A stretch of DNA of 5,856 nt from Clostridia bacterium. Lineage in GTDB: Bacteria > Bacillota > Clostridia > Christensenellales > Aristaeellaceae. The stretch spans positions 1 to 5,856 of the forward strand of contig JAFPYA010000190.1 of NCBI GenBank assembly GCA_017412445.1, written 5' to 3'. A program made the position numbers and the translations under genes. The number at the start of each line of letters is the position of its first letter. The stretch's first letter is position 1. The notes under the pieces are model-generated. The model did no database searches, was not told the origin of the DNA, and was given only the letters and a program-made list of their open reading frames with translations. Shown here in pieces: positions 5,002 to 5,856 of the stretch.

Positions 5002-5856
5002 ATGTTTATAGCCGATTCGCATTGTGATACGCTGTGGGAGCTTTCAAAAGGTCACAATTATGAAACGCTTATGGTCACCCGTCAAAAGATGATAGACGGC
5101 GGGATGGGCATGCACACATTTGCACTGTTTACCGGTTCCAAGGGCACACAAGGTACAGCCTATAAGGACGGTATCGATATGCTTGCCTGCCGTGAGAAGC
5201 TCGGCATACCTATATACAACGCCAAACTGCCGAATAAAATCCCTGAGGGCCCTTTCGGTGTCATATCCATTGAAGGCGGCGAAGCACTCGAAGGAAAGCT
5301 CTCACGTCTGCATGAGTTTTATGAAATGGCCGGCATAAGGATGATAGCGCTGACATGGAACTTTGAAAATGAAATCGGTTGGCCTGCCAAGCTCGGACCT
5401 AAGCCCGGCCTAAAGCCGTTTGGCTTAGAATTGCTCAAAGAGATGGATAAGCTCGGCATTTATGCCGACGTATCCCACCTCAACGAGGCAGGTTTTTGGG
5501 ATGTTTGCGAGCATATGCAACTGCCGCCGATTGCAAGTCATTCAAACAACCGCGAGCTGTGCGACGTGCCCCGCAACCTGCGCAACGAGCAGATCAAAGC
5601 GATAATCGAGCGAAAAGGCTACATCGGCATAAACTTCTATACGTCATTTCTTACCCAAACGGGTTCATCAACCATTGAGGATGTCCTCAGGCATATAGAC
5701 TCAATATACGAAATGGGCGGCGAAAATGTACTCGGATTCGGCTCTGATTTTGATGGAATTGAGAGCTGGCCGGAGGGCTTATATGATTCATCCTGCTTTC
5801 CGCGCCTCATAGACGCGCTACTGAAGCACGGCTACAACGATGCCTTTGTGGAAAAG
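5002..5856 (+). CDS. Peptidase family M19 membrane dipeptidase (3' end outside window)
   Basis: The frame is open from the ATG at 5002 to the right edge, giving 285 residues without a stop. Only the last few dozen residues of a typical bacterial M19 enzyme of somewhat over 300 residues are missing. M19 (renal dipeptidase family) enzymes are zinc hydrolases that cleave dipeptides and accept a D-residue on the C-terminal side. The metal ligands can be followed: 'DSHCDTL' (5-11) with His7 and Asp9, 'ISIEGGEAL' (88-96) with the bridging Glu91, 'DVSHLNEAGFW' (156-166) with His159, and 'IASHSNNREL' (177-186) with His180. 'PRNLRNEQI' (190-198) and 'GFGSDFDG' (245-252) with Asp249 complete the set. 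No signal peptide is present, so despite the family name it is probably cytosolic. A TGAGGTG ribosome binding site (4989-4995) lies 6 bases before the start. The gene is divergent from the lysA-like gene. Confidence 0.93.
   Translation, partial: MFIADSHCDTLWELSKGHNYETLMVTRQKMIDGGMGMHTFALFTGSKGTQGTAYKDGIDMLACREKLGIPIYNAKLPNKIPEGPFGVISIEGGEALEGKLSRLHEFYEMAGIRMIALTWNFENEIGWPAKLGPKPGLKPFGLELLKEMDKLGIYADVSHLNEAGFWDVCEHMQLPPIASHSNNRELCDVPRNLRNEQIKAIIERKGYIGINFYTSFLTQTGSSTIEDVLRHIDSIYEMGGENVLGFGSDFDGIESWPEGLYDSSCFPRLIDALLKHGYNDAFVEK

Noticed and set aside
5120..5678. Two short + strand frames of 60-72 residues
   Set aside because: They lie in a different frame inside the M19 gene, whose metal-binding motifs run across the same bases.
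1..5856. CRISPR array, insertion sequence, prophage or other mobile element
   Set aside because: No regularly spaced repeats, transposase, integrase or terminal inverted repeats were seen on either strand; gene content and signals look evenly chromosomal.

Overview
The window looks like a chromosomal segment of a Gram-positive, low-to-medium GC Firmicute, most likely of the class Clostridia. The reasons are consensus sigma-A promoters, strong GGAGG-type ribosome binding sites, a DUF4349 membrane protein, a DUF1292 (YrzB-like) protein, an MEP-pathway ispE, a secreted bacterial-SH3 protein, and a DAP-decarboxylase-family enzyme of a type I associate with anaerobic gut clostridia. This placement is inferred from gene content and not from any search. 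I see no rRNA, tRNA, CRISPR array, insertion sequence or phage gene.

Layout. Positions 3-869 (+) hold the C-terminal part of a DUF4349 membrane-anchored protein whose start lies left of the window. It converges on a GNAT-type acetyltransferase at 932-1408 (-), with a two-way hairpin terminator at 887-915 between them. The acetyltransferase is transcribed divergently from a probable two-gene operon: a DUF1292 protein (1529-1852, +) and ispE (1868-2704, +). The back-to-back promoters lie at 1431-1459 (-) and 1470-1498 (+). An AT-rich gap with two weak palindromes and an extended -10 promoter leads to a secreted protein with three SH3b domains (2880-3590, +). A hairpin at 3607-3638 separates it from a convergent lysA-like PLP decarboxylase (3650-4906, -). 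That gene is divergent from a peptidase family M19 (membrane dipeptidase) gene at 5002-5856 (+), which runs off the right edge. The last two genes appear to share one palindromic -10 element.

How the genes fit together. ispE makes isoprenoid precursors, which are needed among other things for the undecaprenyl carrier of cell-wall synthesis. The lysA-like enzyme would make lysine from meso-diaminopimelate, the cell-wall diamino acid. M19 enzymes cleave dipeptides and tolerate a D-residue at the C-terminal side. SH3b domains commonly bind the cell wall. A loose envelope/peptidoglycan theme is therefore plausible but is inference; most of these genes are housekeeping or accessory singletons.

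Most unusual features. Two divergent neighbours each carry a four-cysteine cluster that is not part of the core fold: a C-x7-C-x3-C-x2-C tail on the acetyltransferase, and a C-x2-C-x4-C-x2-C insert in the DUF1292 protein. The second oddity is the compact lysA/M19 promoter, with a shared -10 and an inverted repeat over the lysA transcription start. I found no convincing wholly new multi-gene system.
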